Shown: positions 17,219 through 26,828 of the stretch, in pieces
Layout of the letters: every line of letters starts with the position of its first letter
Position numbering within the stretch: the stretch's first letter is position 1
The notes under the pieces: model-generated
The model's database searches: none
Seen by the model: only the letters and a program-made list of their open reading frames with translations
Told to the model about the DNA's origin: nothing
Assembly: GCF_014645355.1 (NCBI RefSeq)
Contig: NZ_BMLS01000004.1
Coordinates: 272,338 to 336,337, forward strand
From: Bowmanella pacifica
GTDB taxonomy: Bacteria; Pseudomonadota; Gammaproteobacteria; Enterobacterales; Alteromonadaceae
Direction: 5' to 3'
Length of the DNA: 64,000 nt
Position numbers and translations under genes: made by a program

Positions 17219-18280
17219 ATGCCGCGTATAAAATTGCCAGCTTTGCTATCCCTGATATTGATGAGCCAAATCCTGCCAGCCTCCGAACTTACCCTGCAAC
17301 ATCACGGGGTGATTCTGCAGTATCACCATGTCAGTACAGACACTCCGGCTTCCACCTCGGTCAGTCCCGAACAGTTCACCGAACATATGCAGTATCTGGC
17401 TGAGCACCATAATGTCATCTCCCTTCAGGATATGCTGTATAAGTTAAGCCGCCATCAGGCACTTCCCGACAACGCCGTAGCTATTACCTTTGACGACGGC
17501 TTTACCAACATACTGGAAAACGCTCATCCCATTTTGCAGCGCCACGGTTTCAACTATACGGTATTTATTAATCCGGCCCTTATCGGTAACGAAAGTCAGC
17601 AACTAAGCTGGCAACAAGTGAAGCAAATGCAAAAAGATGGGGTATGGTTTGCCAATCACACCAACCACCATCAGCATCTGCTAAGTCGCGGTAATATGAG
17701 CAAGGCGCAGTGGTTAGCCAACTTGAAGCAAGAAATCCTCAGCGCGGAGGAAAAGTTGCAAAAAGAATTGGGCTACAGCCTGCGCTACCTGGCCTACCCC
17801 TATGGCGAATACAACAGTGATCTGCAGGCGTTAGTAAAAGAGCTGGGCTTTATCGGCCTTGGTCAGCAATCCGGTGCCGTGGCCCCATATAGTGATATGA
17901 CCGCCCTACCTCGCTTCCCTGCGGCCGGTGTCTACGCCAACCTTAAGACACTGAAAGTTAAACTCAGCAGCTTGGCTATGCCCAGTCTTTATGATCCGTT
18001 AAATCCGGAGTTGGCACTGGATAATCTGCAACCAACCTGGACCACAAAGATTGATACCAGTGACATCCGTCCTACGCAGCTGGCTTGCTATTTTCAGGGT
18101 AAGAAGTTGGAGCCGGTTTGGGAAATGCAGGACGTATTTAGTCTAACAGTCCCGACCCCTTTGTCAGCTGGGCGTGCCAGAGTAAACTGCACAGCCCCCA
18201 GCAAGCAGGATCCGTCACGCTACTACTGGCATTCTCAGCCGTTTTTTGTCCCGACCAATGATGGTCGCTGGTTAGATTAG
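17219..18280 (+). CDS. Secreted polysaccharide deacetylase (NodB homology domain)
   Basis: A 353-residue exported protein with signal peptide (LPALLSLILMSQILPA). It has the NodB/CE4 motifs: QYHHVS at the start of the domain, AITFDDGFTN with the catalytic and metal-binding Asp pair, and NHTNHHQHL with metal-binding His residues, then LAYPYGEYN. It should remove N- or O-acetyl groups from an extracytoplasmic polysaccharide; the substrate is unknown. The C-terminal 100 residues form a separate beta-rich part. The start at 17219 is preferred because GGAG lies upstream and the signal peptide follows; a nearby ATG at 17211 is out of frame. Confidence 0.86.
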   Translation: MPRIKLPALLSLILMSQILPASELTLQHHGVILQYHHVSTDTPASTSVSPEQFTEHMQYLAEHHNVISLQDMLYKLSRHQALPDNAVAITFDDGFTNILENAHPILQRHGFNYTVFINPALIGNESQQLSWQQVKQMQKDGVWFANHTNHHQHLLSRGNMSKAQWLANLKQEILSAEEKLQKELGYSLRYLAYPYGEYNSDLQALVKELGFIGLGQQSGAVAPYSDMTALPRFPAAGVYANLKTLKVKLSSLAMPSLYDPLNPELALDNLQPTWTTKIDTSDIRPTQLACYFQGKKLEPVWEMQDVFSLTVPTPLSAGRARVNCTAPSKQDPSRYYWHSQPFFVPTNDGRWLD

Positions 18281-18300
18281 TACGAAGTCTGACGAGAGGA

Positions 18301-18335
18301 TGAGGCTATATGAATTGTGCAGATAGCCTCATTTG
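18301..18335 (+). terminator. Hairpin terminator between convergent deacetylase and SCO genes
   Basis: A 9-bp stem TGAGGCTAT (18301-18309) / ATAGCCTCA (18323-18331) with a 13-nt loop, followed by TTTG. It lies 21 nt after the deacetylase stop and before the convergent SCO gene end. Confidence 0.6.
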
Positions 18336-18353
18336 CTGAATCTCTGCCGTTGG

Positions 18354-18986
18354 CTAGTGACCACCTGCTAAGATCAACGGCATATCCTGCAGAATATGCT
18401 CGGGGTTCACCACCGCCATGGCGCCTGGTGCCAGAACCGGCTTAAAACGCCCTATCACCTGCGCCTTGGTATTAATCAAGGTAATAGACGCACTATGATC
18501 CACCAAATAGTCGGGAGTGTCTGTACTGCCAGCGATGGCGTACATCATACCCAGACTGCGTACGAAGGGAAAAAGCTCGGCATGTTCGGCGGTAGCAGCA
18601 ATAAACTCCGGCTCAAAAAAATTCACATACTCGTTCAATCGTTCGGGGGTATCGCGGTTGGGATCCACAGATAAAAATAACACCTGAATATCCGGTGAGA
18701 TTGCCTTTAATTGCGGATAAATGCGTTTAAGCTCTGCCAGTGTGGTTGGGCAAATATCGGGACAAAAGGTATAACCGGTAAAGGCCAATGTCCAATGCCC
18801 CATCAGTCTTTCCTTACCGAAACGCTGACCTTGTTGATCCAGTAATGAAAAATCTGGTACTTCCCGGGCCTGAGGATAAAGGCTGGCATGCTCTGGCATA
18901 CCGGCAGGTTTAAGAGAAAGTGATAAATAAATGCCGCCAATCAGGGCCAGCAACAGCCCGAGTGCAATAATAACTTTCTGTTTCAT
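18354..18986 (-). CDS. SCO1/SenC family copper chaperone for cytochrome c oxidase
   Basis: A 210-residue membrane-anchored periplasmic protein. Residues 5-25 are the N-terminal anchor. The thioredoxin-like domain shows the copper motif [10 protein letters not shown] (CxxxC), [14 protein letters not shown] and the distal His in [14 protein letters not shown] proteins deliver copper or reduce the CuA site of CoxB. Last gene of the oxidase locus; its ATG overlaps the ctaB stop by 4 nt, so translation is coupled. Confidence 0.93.
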   Translation of the reverse strand: MKQKVIIALGLLLALIGGIYLSLSLKPAGMPEHASLYPQAREVPDFSLLDQQGQRFGKERLMGHWTLAFTGYTFCPDICPTTLAELKRIYPQLKAISPDIQVLFLSVDPNRDTPERLNEYVNFFEPEFIAATAEHAELFPFVRSLGMMYAIAGSTDTPDYLVDHSASITLINTKAQVIGRFKPVLAPGAMAVVNPEHILQDMPLILAGGH

Positions 18987-19894
18987 AGGACAAATTTAAA
19001 GTAGTGATCCAACAACAACAGTAAGAATAACAGCATCAGATGCACAATAGAGAACTTAAATGTCTGCATGGCGGTGTTTTCCTGAGGGGCATACTTAAGC
19101 TTGAGCGCGTAATACAGGAAAACCGCATTAAGCACACTGGACCCCGCCAGATAGATTACCCCGGTCATGCCCACTAAATAGGGCAGCAAGCAGACGATAC
19201 CCAGCAACACCGTATAAAGCAGCACCGACAGTTTGGTGTATTCAACCCCATGAGTCACCGGCAGCATAGGGATCTTCGCACGGGCATAATCCTTTTCCCG
19301 GTGAATGGCCAATGCCCAGAAGTGCGGTGGGGTCCAGGTATAGATGATCAACACCAATAGCAGCGCATGAGGGTGAACTTCGCCCGTCATGGCGGTCCAT
19401 CCAAGTAAGGGTGGCGCAGCACCAGCCAGCCCCCCTATAACAATATTCTGTGGGGTGGCCCGTTTAAGATAAAGCGTATAAATAGCCGCATAGCCCACTA
19501 AACTCGCCAACGTTAGCAACGCTGTCAGGCGGTTCACCCATATCTCTAAAACAAGATAACCCACAAAGGCCAACGCAAAGGCAAAAATTAACGCTTGTTT
19601 GGGGCTGACTTTGCCTTTGGGAACCGGGCGGTTAAAGGTTCTGGCCATTTGCGCATCTATATGCCGGTCCATTACGTGATTGATTACCGCCGCAGACGCG
19701 GACAATGCACCTATGCCGAATAGCCCTGCCAACAGAGGCTGCCAGGCCAACCAGCCCGGTTGCGATAAACACATACCAACCAAAGCGGTCAGTAATAGCA
19801 GCAGTACCACATTAGGCTTGGTCATTTCATAGTAATCCCGCCACCCAGCCTTGGTGTGAATATCACGTTGGCTTACACCGACAGTCTTATCCAT
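18983..19894 (-). CDS. ctaB: Protoheme IX farnesyltransferase (heme O synthase)
   Basis: A 303-residue inner-membrane prenyltransferase converting heme B to heme O with farnesyl diphosphate. The UbiA-superfamily motifs are visible: [19 protein letters not shown] with the aspartate-rich site and NRPVPKG, then the second site [16 protein letters not shown]. About nine spans. GGAGG precedes the ATG by 6 nt. It is followed by SCO and preceded by ctaA, completing heme A synthesis for the oxidase encoded upstream. Confidence 0.94.
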   Translation of the reverse strand: MDKTVGVSQRDIHTKAGWRDYYEMTKPNVVLLLLLTALVGMCLSQPGWLAWQPLLAGLFGIGALSASAAVINHVMDRHIDAQMARTFNRPVPKGKVSPKQALIFAFALAFVGYLVLEIWVNRLTALLTLASLVGYAAIYTLYLKRATPQNIVIGGLAGAAPPLLGWTAMTGEVHPHALLLVLIIYTWTPPHFWALAIHREKDYARAKIPMLPVTHGVEYTKLSVLLYTVLLGIVCLLPYLVGMTGVIYLAGSSVLNAVFLYYALKLKYAPQENTAMQTFKFSIVHLMLLFLLLLLDHYFKFVL

Positions 19895-19903
19895 AGAGAC
19901 CTC

Positions 19904-20881
19904 CTAAGTCTTTCGCAGCAAGGTATAGTTAATCATGACCAGGGTCAGCAGCAAACACGCCCCAACCGCATTGTGTGCGACCGCGATAGCGATAGGTAAG
20001 CTGAAAACAACGTTACCTACACCCAGTGCCACTTGTAGTCCCAACACTAACACCAATACCACCGCAAGTTTGCGGAACAGGCTGGATGAAGCCGCTTTAT
20101 ACAAGCGGCTGGCGAACCAGCACAAATAAACAAAGGTCAGCAAAGCACCAAACCTATGCATAATATGCATGGTCATGCGCTCATCATAATCATGGGTACC
20201 AAATTCATAATTATCTGCCGCCACTACAGAGTAGGCGCCCGGCAGATCCAATCGCTGTAGCCAGTTAGTCTCACAAACAGGTAACTCAGTGCAGGCCAGC
20301 GCCGCGTAGTTGGCAGACACCCAACCGCCTAAAGCAATTTGCCCAATCACAATCAATAAACCCAACAAGGCAAATCCGGCCAGGCGCCGCAAACCAGGAT
20401 CACCGCCAGGGATACGGTAAGGTGTCAATCTCAGCAGCAGCAGAAACAAACAACTTAATACGGTAAAACCACCGAGCAGATGCCCCATCACCACCAGCGG
20501 CATCAGATTCATGGTGACGGTCCACATCCCAAGCATTGCCTGGAAGGTGACCAAGCCGACCAATAAAAATGGCAACTTAAGGGGGCGGTGATGTGCCCTT
20601 TTGATCAGACTGATAAGGAAAATGGCCAGAATAACCAGTCCCAACGCCCCAGCAAAATAGCGATGGATCATTTCGTTCCAGGCTTTATGTGCTTCGACAG
20701 GACGCTCAGGAAAGGCAGCTTCTGCGAGTTCGACATGCTCATCATGCATGGGGACATGCAGAAAACCGTAACACCCAGGCCAATCTGGACAGCCTAACCC
20801 GGCATCGGTAAGACGGGTATAAGCTCCCAATATAACGACGACGAAGGCCAGCAGTAAGGCTGCCAGCACTAACTTTCTCAT
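19904..20881 (-). CDS. ctaA: Heme A synthase CtaA (COX15 type)
   Basis: A 325-residue membrane protein with about eight spans that oxidises heme O to heme A. TRLTDAGLGCPDWPGCYG near the N terminus is the COX15/CtaA signature, with a Cys pair; ALACTELPVCETNW provides the second-half Cys pair; MHIMHRFGALLTFVY and VAHNAVGACLL carry heme-binding His residues. Long type II proteobacterial form. It sits between a thioredoxin-like gene and ctaB with gaps of about 10 nt. Confidence 0.94.
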   Translation of the reverse strand: MRKLVLAALLLAFVVVILGAYTRLTDAGLGCPDWPGCYGFLHVPMHDEHVELAEAAFPERPVEAHKAWNEMIHRYFAGALGLVILAIFLISLIKRAHHRPLKLPFLLVGLVTFQAMLGMWTVTMNLMPLVVMGHLLGGFTVLSCLFLLLLRLTPYRIPGGDPGLRRLAGFALLGLLIVIGQIALGGWVSANYAALACTELPVCETNWLQRLDLPGAYSVVAADNYEFGTHDYDERMTMHIMHRFGALLTFVYLCWFASRLYKAASSSLFRKLAVVLVLVLGLQVALGVGNVVFSLPIAIAVAHNAVGACLLLTLVMINYTLLRKT

Positions 20882-20893
20882 TAGCGCATTCCC

Positions 20894-21445
20894 TTATCCG
20901 ATTCTGGAAAGCTTCAGTAGTTTTCGCAGATCGGCCAGTATATCCCGGCTATGCAGCACGGCTTGTTGTTGTTCTATTTGCGGTGGATAACGCAAAACCA
21001 CATTATCCAGCGTGTCGACTAAAAAAATACCATCAGTTGGCACATCTTTAAACACTTCATTAACATCCTGTTGGCTTGCCTGCATCATTCTGATGCCGGG
21101 AAATTCACTGAGATGCTGACGTGGCTTGGCGTCGCTATCAGCCATTACGATAACCAAAGGCTCGGCCCGATCTTGCTCACGACCCAGCGCAACCCATACC
21201 TGATTAATTGCCACCAGGGCATTTTCACACGCGGCATCACAGCGTGATGGCAACACATACAGCAAACGCCACTTATGCTGACTATCCAAATTTGCCAGGT
21301 TTGGAATCGGCTCAAGCAAGACCCCTTTATTGGTCGAAGCGCGACTAAACCAATCCATTTCTAATGCCAGTTTGGCCAGCGCCACTGGTAAAATGAAAAC
21401 GGCAGCAACCAACAACATGGTTTTACGGTGAGATGGATTTGCCAT
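20894..21445 (-). CDS. Membrane-anchored thioredoxin-like protein with CxxxC motif, oxidase-associated
   Basis: A 183-residue protein with one N-terminal span (about residues 9-27) and a soluble domain. LYVLPSRCDAACENALVAIN has Cys-x3-Cys at the position where SCO proteins have their copper motif, followed by strand-like PLVIVMADSD and a terminal GIFLVDTLDNVVLRYPP like the end of a thioredoxin/SCO fold. The distal His of SCO is not evident. It is conserved in position between SURF1 and ctaA in related bacteria and usually left as hypothetical. Role inferred: periplasmic redox or copper handling during oxidase assembly. Overlaps the SURF1 stop region by 23 nt. Confidence 0.7.
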   Translation of the reverse strand: MANPSHRKTMLLVAAVFILPVALAKLALEMDWFSRASTNKGVLLEPIPNLANLDSQHKWRLLYVLPSRCDAACENALVAINQVWVALGREQDRAEPLVIVMADSDAKPRQHLSEFPGIRMMQASQQDVNEVFKDVPTDGIFLVDTLDNVVLRYPPQIEQQQAVLHSRDILADLRKLLKLSRIG

Positions 21446-22148
21446 GCTTTTTCCTTTGTTTTGTTATAGCTACTAAGGTAACAATCAAACAAGCCAGTGC
21501 CAGCCCAAACCACTGCACTGCATAGGCCAGATGCTTTTCTGCGGGCATCACCACTGGACGCCAGTTATTCTGAAAGCCAAATTGCGTGGTGTTACTTACC
21601 TGCACAACATAAGGCAATATATCGAGCTGCAAGATGTCCGCGACATAGCTCAGGTCTGGCTGCTGAATTCGCTTCGGCCAGCCACTTTCGAGCACCTCAC
21701 GGCTGATAGGATTGTGGCCAGGAACCACTATCATGCCATCCAACGTAAGCCTGTGGGTAGGTAGCGCAATGGCAGGTAACTGCTCACGTAGCGCAGGCGC
21801 TTTGAGCCACCCCAGATTGATCAACACCTCGCCGTAATTGGTGGCCATCGGCACCAATACTTCGTAGCCAACCTGTCCCTTCACCACCCTGTTGTCCCAC
21901 AACAAAATGCGGTTTGTATTAAAGGTTCCGGAAACCTGTACAGGAAAATCCGCGACATCCCCAACCTGTCTGTTAATATCTTGTAAAGACAAGGGTTGCA
22001 ATGCCAGTCGTTGCTCCAGTTGTTGCTCACGAACTTGTTTTTGTTCAGCGCGCGCCAACTGCCAAAAGCCCAGTCTCAACATAATGATAATGGCCACTAA
22101 CGCCAGTAACGCGGCGAGCAGTGGCAGAGCGCGCAGCCTCAAAAGCAT
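21423..22148 (-). CDS. SURF1 family cytochrome oxidase assembly protein
   Basis: A 241-residue protein with the SURF1 plan: one span at the N terminus (about 9-28), a periplasmic domain, and one span at the C terminus (about 210-230). FWQLARAEQKQ near the first helix, LLWDNRVVKGQVGYEVLVP, NLGWLK and YAVQWFGLAL at the last helix are family motifs. SURF1 assists heme A insertion into subunit I. It follows coxC in the oxidase locus, separated by the opposite-strand DUF2909 gene. Confidence 0.92.
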   Translation of the reverse strand: MLLRLRALPLLAALLALVAIIIMLRLGFWQLARAEQKQVREQQLEQRLALQPLSLQDINRQVGDVADFPVQVSGTFNTNRILLWDNRVVKGQVGYEVLVPMATNYGEVLINLGWLKAPALREQLPAIALPTHRLTLDGMIVVPGHNPISREVLESGWPKRIQQPDLSYVADILQLDILPYVVQVSNTTQFGFQNNWRPVVMPAEKHLAYAVQWFGLALACLIVTLVAITKQRKKHGKSISP

Positions 22149-22160
22149 AGGAGAAGCACT

Positions 22161-22370
22161 TTGCTATTGAAGATTCTGATAATTTGCCTGCTGATCTTTA
22201 TGGTTTTCAACCTCTTTCGTGCCATGAAAATCATGTTGAAGGGGGAAAATGAGAGCGAGTCCATGACCAAGTTCATCGGCCGGCGGGTATTAACCTCTGT
22301 CATCATCATACTGCTGTTGATTATTGCTGTAGCAATGGGCTGGATAACGCCCAACCCTCGTCCTTACTAA
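22161..22370 (+). CDS. DUF2909 family twin-transmembrane protein
   Basis: A 69-residue membrane protein with two hydrophobic helices (LLKILIICLLIFMVFNLF and VLTSVIIILLLIIAVAMG) joined by a charged loop, and an end ITPNPRPY. This fits DUF2909, a small family usually found beside cytochrome oxidase genes. Start is TTG at 22161 with AGGAG 7 nt upstream; no ATG is available. It is on the strand opposite to the oxidase genes, in the gap between coxC and SURF1. Function unknown; location suggests assembly or stability of the oxidase. Confidence 0.78.
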   Translation: MLLKILIICLLIFMVFNLFRAMKIMLKGENESESMTKFIGRRVLTSVIIILLLIIAVAMGWITPNPRPY

Positions 22371-22395
22371 CGCAGCGACAACAGGTGTCGCTGCG
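22371..22395. terminator. Perfect 10-bp hairpin between DUF2909 and coxC
   Basis: CGCAGCGACA / TGTCGCTGCG with an ACAGG loop, starting directly after the DUF2909 stop and ending 11 bp before the coxC stop. No T-tract on either side, so it may be a weak terminator or an mRNA 3'-end stabiliser for two convergent genes. Confidence 0.55.
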
Positions 22396-22405
22396 AGCCT
22401 TAAGA

Positions 22406-23287
22406 TTAAAGAATATAAACAAAGATAAATAACAGCACCCATACCACATCGACAAAGTGCCAATACCAATTCGCGGCCTGGAACGCAAACTGGTTGTCTT
22501 TACTGAAATGCCCTTTAAGTACCCGAAAAAACATAATAATCAGCAGTATGGTTCCGAGCGTCACATGCAGACCATGGAATCCCGTTAACATAAAGAAGGT
22601 GTTGCCATATACACCGGAGGTCAGCATTAACCCCATTTCTCGATAGGCATATACGTACTCCTCCACCTGCAATACCAGAAATCCCAGCCCTAGCAGAATA
22701 GTGATACCGAGAAACAAGGTGAGCTGCTTACGCTTCCCTTCTTCCAGCGCCACATGGGCAAAGTGGGCCGTCACCGATGATATTAGTAAGACGATAGTGT
22801 TGGCTAACGGCAGTCCAAACCACCCCATAGCTTCGGTAGTAGTGCCTCCTGGCGTTTGCACCAGCGGCCACATGGCTTCAAACCCAGGCCACAGCACTTC
22901 ATTGGTCATGGCATTATTGGAAGCGCCGCCCAGCCAAGGCACAGCAATCATCCTGGCATAAAACAAGGCACCGAAAAACGCAGCAAAGAACATAATCTCA
23001 GAGAAAATAAACCAGCTCATGCCCTGTCGGTAGGAGCGTCCCAACTGGTTGGAATGCATGCCGCTCATGGATTCTTCAATCTGGTCACGAAACCATCCCA
23101 CCAGCATAAACAGCAGCACCGCCATTCCTGCCAGCAAGATCCAGCCACCATAACCTTCCTTACCCTTAGTGGTCTCGATAACAAAGTTACCGGCCCCAAC
23201 AGCAATTAAAAACAATGCTACAGCACCTACAAAGGGCCAAGGGCTCTGTGCCGGTACATAGTATTTTTCATAATGTTGCTCTGACAT
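22406..23287 (-). CDS. coxC: Cytochrome c oxidase subunit III
   Basis: A 293-residue inner-membrane protein with seven spans, as in aa3-type subunit III. YYVPAQSPWPFVGAVALF at the start, GMSWFIFSEIMFFAAFFGALFYAR in the middle and FHGLHVTLGTILL plus WHFVDVVWVLLF near the end are diagnostic. The ATG at 23287 has GGAG upstream; an ATG four codons earlier overlaps the ctaG stop. Part of coxB-ctaD-ctaG-coxC. Confidence 0.95.
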   Translation of the reverse strand: MSEQHYEKYYVPAQSPWPFVGAVALFLIAVGAGNFVIETTKGKEGYGGWILLAGMAVLLFMLVGWFRDQIEESMSGMHSNQLGRSYRQGMSWFIFSEIMFFAAFFGALFYARMIAVPWLGGASNNAMTNEVLWPGFEAMWPLVQTPGGTTTEAMGWFGLPLANTIVLLISSVTAHFAHVALEEGKRKQLTLFLGITILLGLGFLVLQVEEYVYAYREMGLMLTSGVYGNTFFMLTGFHGLHVTLGTILLIIMFFRVLKGHFSKDNQFAFQAANWYWHFVDVVWVLLFIFVYIL

Positions 23288-23299
23288 CTCGCTCTCCAT

Positions 23300-23857
23300 T
23301 TAGCCGCGGTTCATTGCCACAGTCGATGAGGTTTCTGTCACATCGTAAAAAGTGTAAGACAGCGTAAATATTTCAATATCAGCAGGTAACTGAGGGTCAA
23401 CATAGAACTGCATTGGCATAACCGCCGACTCACCCGCCAGCAGAGGTTGCTGATTGAAACAGAAACATTCCGTCTTATTCAGATACAGGGCCGCCGTACC
23501 TGGCGATACCGATGGTATGGCTTGCCCAACAATATTCTTAGCGGTGGGATTGTGCACTGTAAATTCCACCGTTTTTAGCTCCCCAGGATGCACTTGCACC
23601 TGACGGGTGCGGGCTGCAAACTCCCAGGGCATACCAGTATTAGTACGGGTAATAAACTCCACCGTGATGGTACGGCTGGTATCTATATCCTGCACTTCAT
23701 AGGTAGCCGCAAAGGGATTGGTCTTGCCATTGATGCCGGTAACGTCGCAAAACACGTCGTACAGGGGTACCAGGGCAAAACCAAATCCAAACATGCCCAG
23801 CACAACAGCGACCAGCTTGATAACTAACCTACCGTTGTTTGGCGGATTTTGTGCCAT
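23300..23857 (-). CDS. ctaG: Cytochrome c oxidase assembly protein CtaG/Cox11
   Basis: A 185-residue membrane-anchored copper protein that supplies the CuB site of subunit I. One N-terminal span (about 9-30) is followed by FALVPLYDVFCDVTGINGKT, the Cox11 signature, and by the copper-binding ECFCFNQQPL. The end FTLSYTFYDV is also typical. Located between ctaD and coxC with gaps of 3 and 12 nt, so clearly co-transcribed. Confidence 0.95.
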   Translation of the reverse strand: MAQNPPNNGRLVIKLVAVVLGMFGFGFALVPLYDVFCDVTGINGKTNPFAATYEVQDIDTSRTITVEFITRTNTGMPWEFAARTRQVQVHPGELKTVEFTVHNPTAKNIVGQAIPSVSPGTAALYLNKTECFCFNQQPLLAGESAVMPMQFYVDPQLPADIEIFTLSYTFYDVTETSSTVAMNRG

Positions 23858-23860
23858 AAG

Positions 23861-25453
23861 TTATTTCACCACGGGTGGTGTCTCGAAGGTGTGGTATGGC
23901 GCCGGTGAGGGAATTTCCCACTCCAGGCCTTCCGCCCCTTCCCATACTCTGTCAGTGGCCGCTTCGCCTTGTTTACGACAGGCTTTGATCAACAGCGCCA
24001 GAAAAATCAGCTGTGACAGACCAAAAGCGAAGCCACCAATGCTGATCCACTTATTAAAATCGGCAAACTGCAAGGCATAGTCAGGAATACGCCTTGGCAT
24101 ACCCGCCAGACCAACAAAATGCATAGGGAAGAACAGCACATTGACTGAGATAAGCGAACACCAGAAGTGCCACTTGGCAAGGCCCAGGTCATACATCTTG
24201 CCGCACCATTTGGGTAACCAATAATAGACCGCCGCCATGATGGAGAAGACTGCGCCGGTCACCAGTACGTAATGGAAGTGAGCCACCACAAAATAGGTAT
24301 CATGATATTGGAAATCCACCGGCGTGATGGCCAGCATCAGTCCAGAAAAACCACCTATGGTAAACAGCACAATAAAAGCCAAAGAGAACAACATGGGGAT
24401 CTCAAAGGTGATGGCTCCACGCCACATGGTGGCTACCCAGTTAAACACCTTTACCCCGGTCGGCACTGAGATCAGCATGGTGGCAAACATAAAGAACAGT
24501 TCAGCCGCAACTGGCATACCGGTGGTAAACATATGGTGAGCCCATACGATAAATGACAACAGGGCAATGGACGCCGTGGCGTAAACCATGGAGGCATAGC
24601 CAAACAGGGGCTTGCGCGAAAAAGTTGGCACAATCTGCGAGATAATCCCAAAGGCCGGCAGGATCATGATGTAAACCTCGGGATGGCCGAAGAACCAGAA
24701 AATATGTTGAAACAACACAGGGTCGCCGCCACCCGCCGCATCAAAGAAACTGGTGCCAAAGAATTTGTCCGTCAACACCATGGTCACGGCACCGGCCAAC
24801 ACCGGCATAACCGCAATCAGCAAAAACGCTGTAATCAACCAGGTCCATACAAACAACGGCATCTTCATCCAGGTCATACCTGGTGCACGCATGTTGAAGA
24901 TAGTCACGATGACGTTGATAGCCCCCATGATGGAAGAGATCCCCATAATATGTACGGAGAAAACAAACAAAGCAGTGCTGTCATTACTGTATGTGGTAGA
25001 GAGTGGCGCATAAAAGGTCCAACCAAAGTTCGGGCCACCACCTTCTAAAAACAACGAAGACAATAGGATCAGAAAGGCAAAAGGCAGGATCCAGAAGCTC
25101 CAGTTATTCATGCGGGGCAGCGCCATATCCGGCGCGCCGATCATCAATGGCACCATCCAGTTTGCCAAACCGGTAAAGGCTGGCATTACCGCACCGAAAA
25201 CCATGATCAAGCCATGCACTGTGGTCATCTGATTGAAGAAGTTAGGATCCACCAACTGTAAGCCTGGTTGGAACAACTCCGCGCGGATCACCATGGCCAT
25301 GGCACCGCCAATCAAAAACATGATAAAGGCAAACCACAAGTACAAGGTGCCGATATCTTTATGGTTAGTGGTATACAGCCAACGTTTAATACCGGATGGC
25401 TTGTGGTCATGATGTTCGTCGTGGTGCAGGTGTTCTGCTGCAGTGCTCATCAT
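23861..25453 (-). CDS. ctaD: Cytochrome c oxidase subunit I
   Basis: A 530-residue heme-copper oxidase catalytic subunit with twelve spans. Ligands of heme a, heme a3 and CuB are visible in [37 protein letters not shown] and VAHFHYVLV. The K-channel and proton-loading regions are conserved in outline. It starts ATG-ATG after AGGAG. With CoxB, CoxC, CtaG, CtaA, CtaB, SCO and SURF1 it encodes a complete terminal oxidase that reduces oxygen and pumps protons. Confidence 0.97.
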   Translation of the reverse strand: MMSTAAEHLHHDEHHDHKPSGIKRWLYTTNHKDIGTLYLWFAFIMFLIGGAMAMVIRAELFQPGLQLVDPNFFNQMTTVHGLIMVFGAVMPAFTGLANWMVPLMIGAPDMALPRMNNWSFWILPFAFLILLSSLFLEGGGPNFGWTFYAPLSTTYSNDSTALFVFSVHIMGISSIMGAINVIVTIFNMRAPGMTWMKMPLFVWTWLITAFLLIAVMPVLAGAVTMVLTDKFFGTSFFDAAGGGDPVLFQHIFWFFGHPEVYIMILPAFGIISQIVPTFSRKPLFGYASMVYATASIALLSFIVWAHHMFTTGMPVAAELFFMFATMLISVPTGVKVFNWVATMWRGAITFEIPMLFSLAFIVLFTIGGFSGLMLAITPVDFQYHDTYFVVAHFHYVLVTGAVFSIMAAVYYWLPKWCGKMYDLGLAKWHFWCSLISVNVLFFPMHFVGLAGMPRRIPDYALQFADFNKWISIGGFAFGLSQLIFLALLIKACRKQGEAATDRVWEGAEGLEWEIPSPAPYHTFETPPVVK

Positions 25454-25460
25454 AATTCTC

Positions 25461-26591
25461 CTATTTGCCGGTCAGGACAGCGTTGACGTCTTTGGCCTGC
25501 ACGGTATCCCCCGTGTTATTACCCCAGGCATTACGCTCATAAGTGATAACAGCAGCCAATTCCTTAAGACTTAATTGTTTGCCAAAAGACTGCATAGCGG
25601 TGCCTGAAACCCCATGCACCACCACATCAATGTGTTTCGTCATGTCACCTATGGCAATTGCACTGCCTTTCAGGCCAGGAAACACACCGGGCAATCCTTC
25701 ACCATTGGGCATATGGCAGGCTGCGCAGCTGCTTTGATATACTTTGCTGCCCAGCTCCATCAACTCCGTCATATCCATGTTCATGGCCAGAAGTTTTTGC
25801 TCTTCTTCCTTGGCCTTACGCTGAATAGTTTCCTGCTCAGCAATCCAGGCGTCATATTCGGCGGGTGCTTTGGCCACAACCACAACCGGCATAAAGCCGT
25901 GATCCTTACCGCACAATTCAGCGCATTGGCCACGGTAGATGCCAGGTTCATTCACCCGGGTCCAGGCCTCATTAATAAATCCAGGGTTGGCGTCTTTTTT
26001 CACCGCAAAGTCGGGTACCCACCAGGAGTGGATGACATCATCAGATGTCACCAAAAAACGTACTTTTTTATCGGTGGGGATAACCAGGGGTTTGTCCACC
26101 TCTAGCAGATAATTCTCCCCTTTATTGAATTTGTTACGAATTTGCTCGGGCTGTGTCGCCAACACAGAGTAAAACTCAACATCGTTCTCCATGTACTTGT
26201 AGTGCCACTTCCATTGCGAGCCCGTTACCAGAACCGTAACATCGGCTTTAGAGGTGTCTTCCATAGCGATTAGGGTATTGGCAGCCGGAATAGCGATAGC
26301 GATAAGGATCAGAAAGGGCACCACTGTCCACGCCACTTCCACTTTGACACTTTCATGGAAATTGGCGGGCTTCACCCCTCTGGACTTGCGATGAAAAATC
26401 AAGGCAATAAACATGGCACCAAACACCAGGATGCCGATCACAACGCAGATATAGAAAATGGTCATGTGCAGGTCATAAACCTGCGAGCTGATATCGGTAA
26501 CCCCTTTGCGCAGATTTAGCTGGGAGGGCTGCGCCATAGCGCCGGCACTCAGCAAGGTTGCAAGCATTGCGGTCAACACACCTCTGGCCAC
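25461..26591 (-). CDS. coxB: Cytochrome c oxidase subunit II with fused cytochrome c domain
   Basis: A 376-residue protein: signal peptide (ends AGAMAQ), two spans (about 45-65 and 90-110), a CuA domain with [15 protein letters not shown] and the upstream HSWWVPDF, a charged linker, then a C-terminal class I cytochrome c with SCAACH (around 285-290) and a distal Met in SGTAMQSFG. The fusion makes this a caa3-like oxidase able to accept electrons directly through its own heme c. Start is GTG at 26589-26591 with GGAG upstream. First gene of the operon; the long upstream gap should hold its promoter. Confidence 0.95.
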   Translation of the reverse strand: MARGVLTAMLATLLSAGAMAQPSQLNLRKGVTDISSQVYDLHMTIFYICVVIGILVFGAMFIALIFHRKSRGVKPANFHESVKVEVAWTVVPFLILIAIAIPAANTLIAMEDTSKADVTVLVTGSQWKWHYKYMENDVEFYSVLATQPEQIRNKFNKGENYLLEVDKPLVIPTDKKVRFLVTSDDVIHSWWVPDFAVKKDANPGFINEAWTRVNEPGIYRGQCAELCGKDHGFMPVVVVAKAPAEYDAWIAEQETIQRKAKEEEQKLLAMNMDMTELMELGSKVYQSSCAACHMPNGEGLPGVFPGLKGSAIAIGDMTKHIDVVVHGVSGTAMQSFGKQLSLKELAAVITYERNAWGNNTGDTVQAKDVNAVLTGK

Positions 26592-26647
26592 GTGACGTCT
26601 CCTCTGTCAAAACTTAAAAATTCCGGCGCTAAAAGACCGGAACAAAA

Positions 26648-26677
26648 AGGTGTCACTGAGTAAATAAAGCGACACCT
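26648..26677. promoter_or_regulatory. Inverted repeat in the coxB leader
   Basis: AGGTGTC (26648-26654) and GACACCT (26671-26677) form a perfect 7-bp inverted repeat with a 16-nt centre, 57 bp upstream of the coxB start codon. It could be an operator for oxidase control or a leader hairpin. Confidence 0.35.
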
Positions 26678-26819
26678 GTTGTTATATTTTTGTTAAGCAC
26701 GGTACAAGAATTACCCAACTGATTACTTCTCGTCCAGCTATTTCTGACTAAATAACAACCGAGCGCTCATTTTTTAAGCAACCAGAGGGGTGGGCTAACT
26801 CGTTAATTTCCGGAAAATT

Positions 26820-26828
26820 TTATCCACA
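26820..26828 (+). promoter_or_regulatory. Solitary consensus DnaA box
   Basis: TTATCCACA matches the DnaA-box consensus exactly. No second box or AT-rich unwinding region was noticed nearby, so it is not an origin; a titration or regulatory site or chance are possible. Confidence 0.4.
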
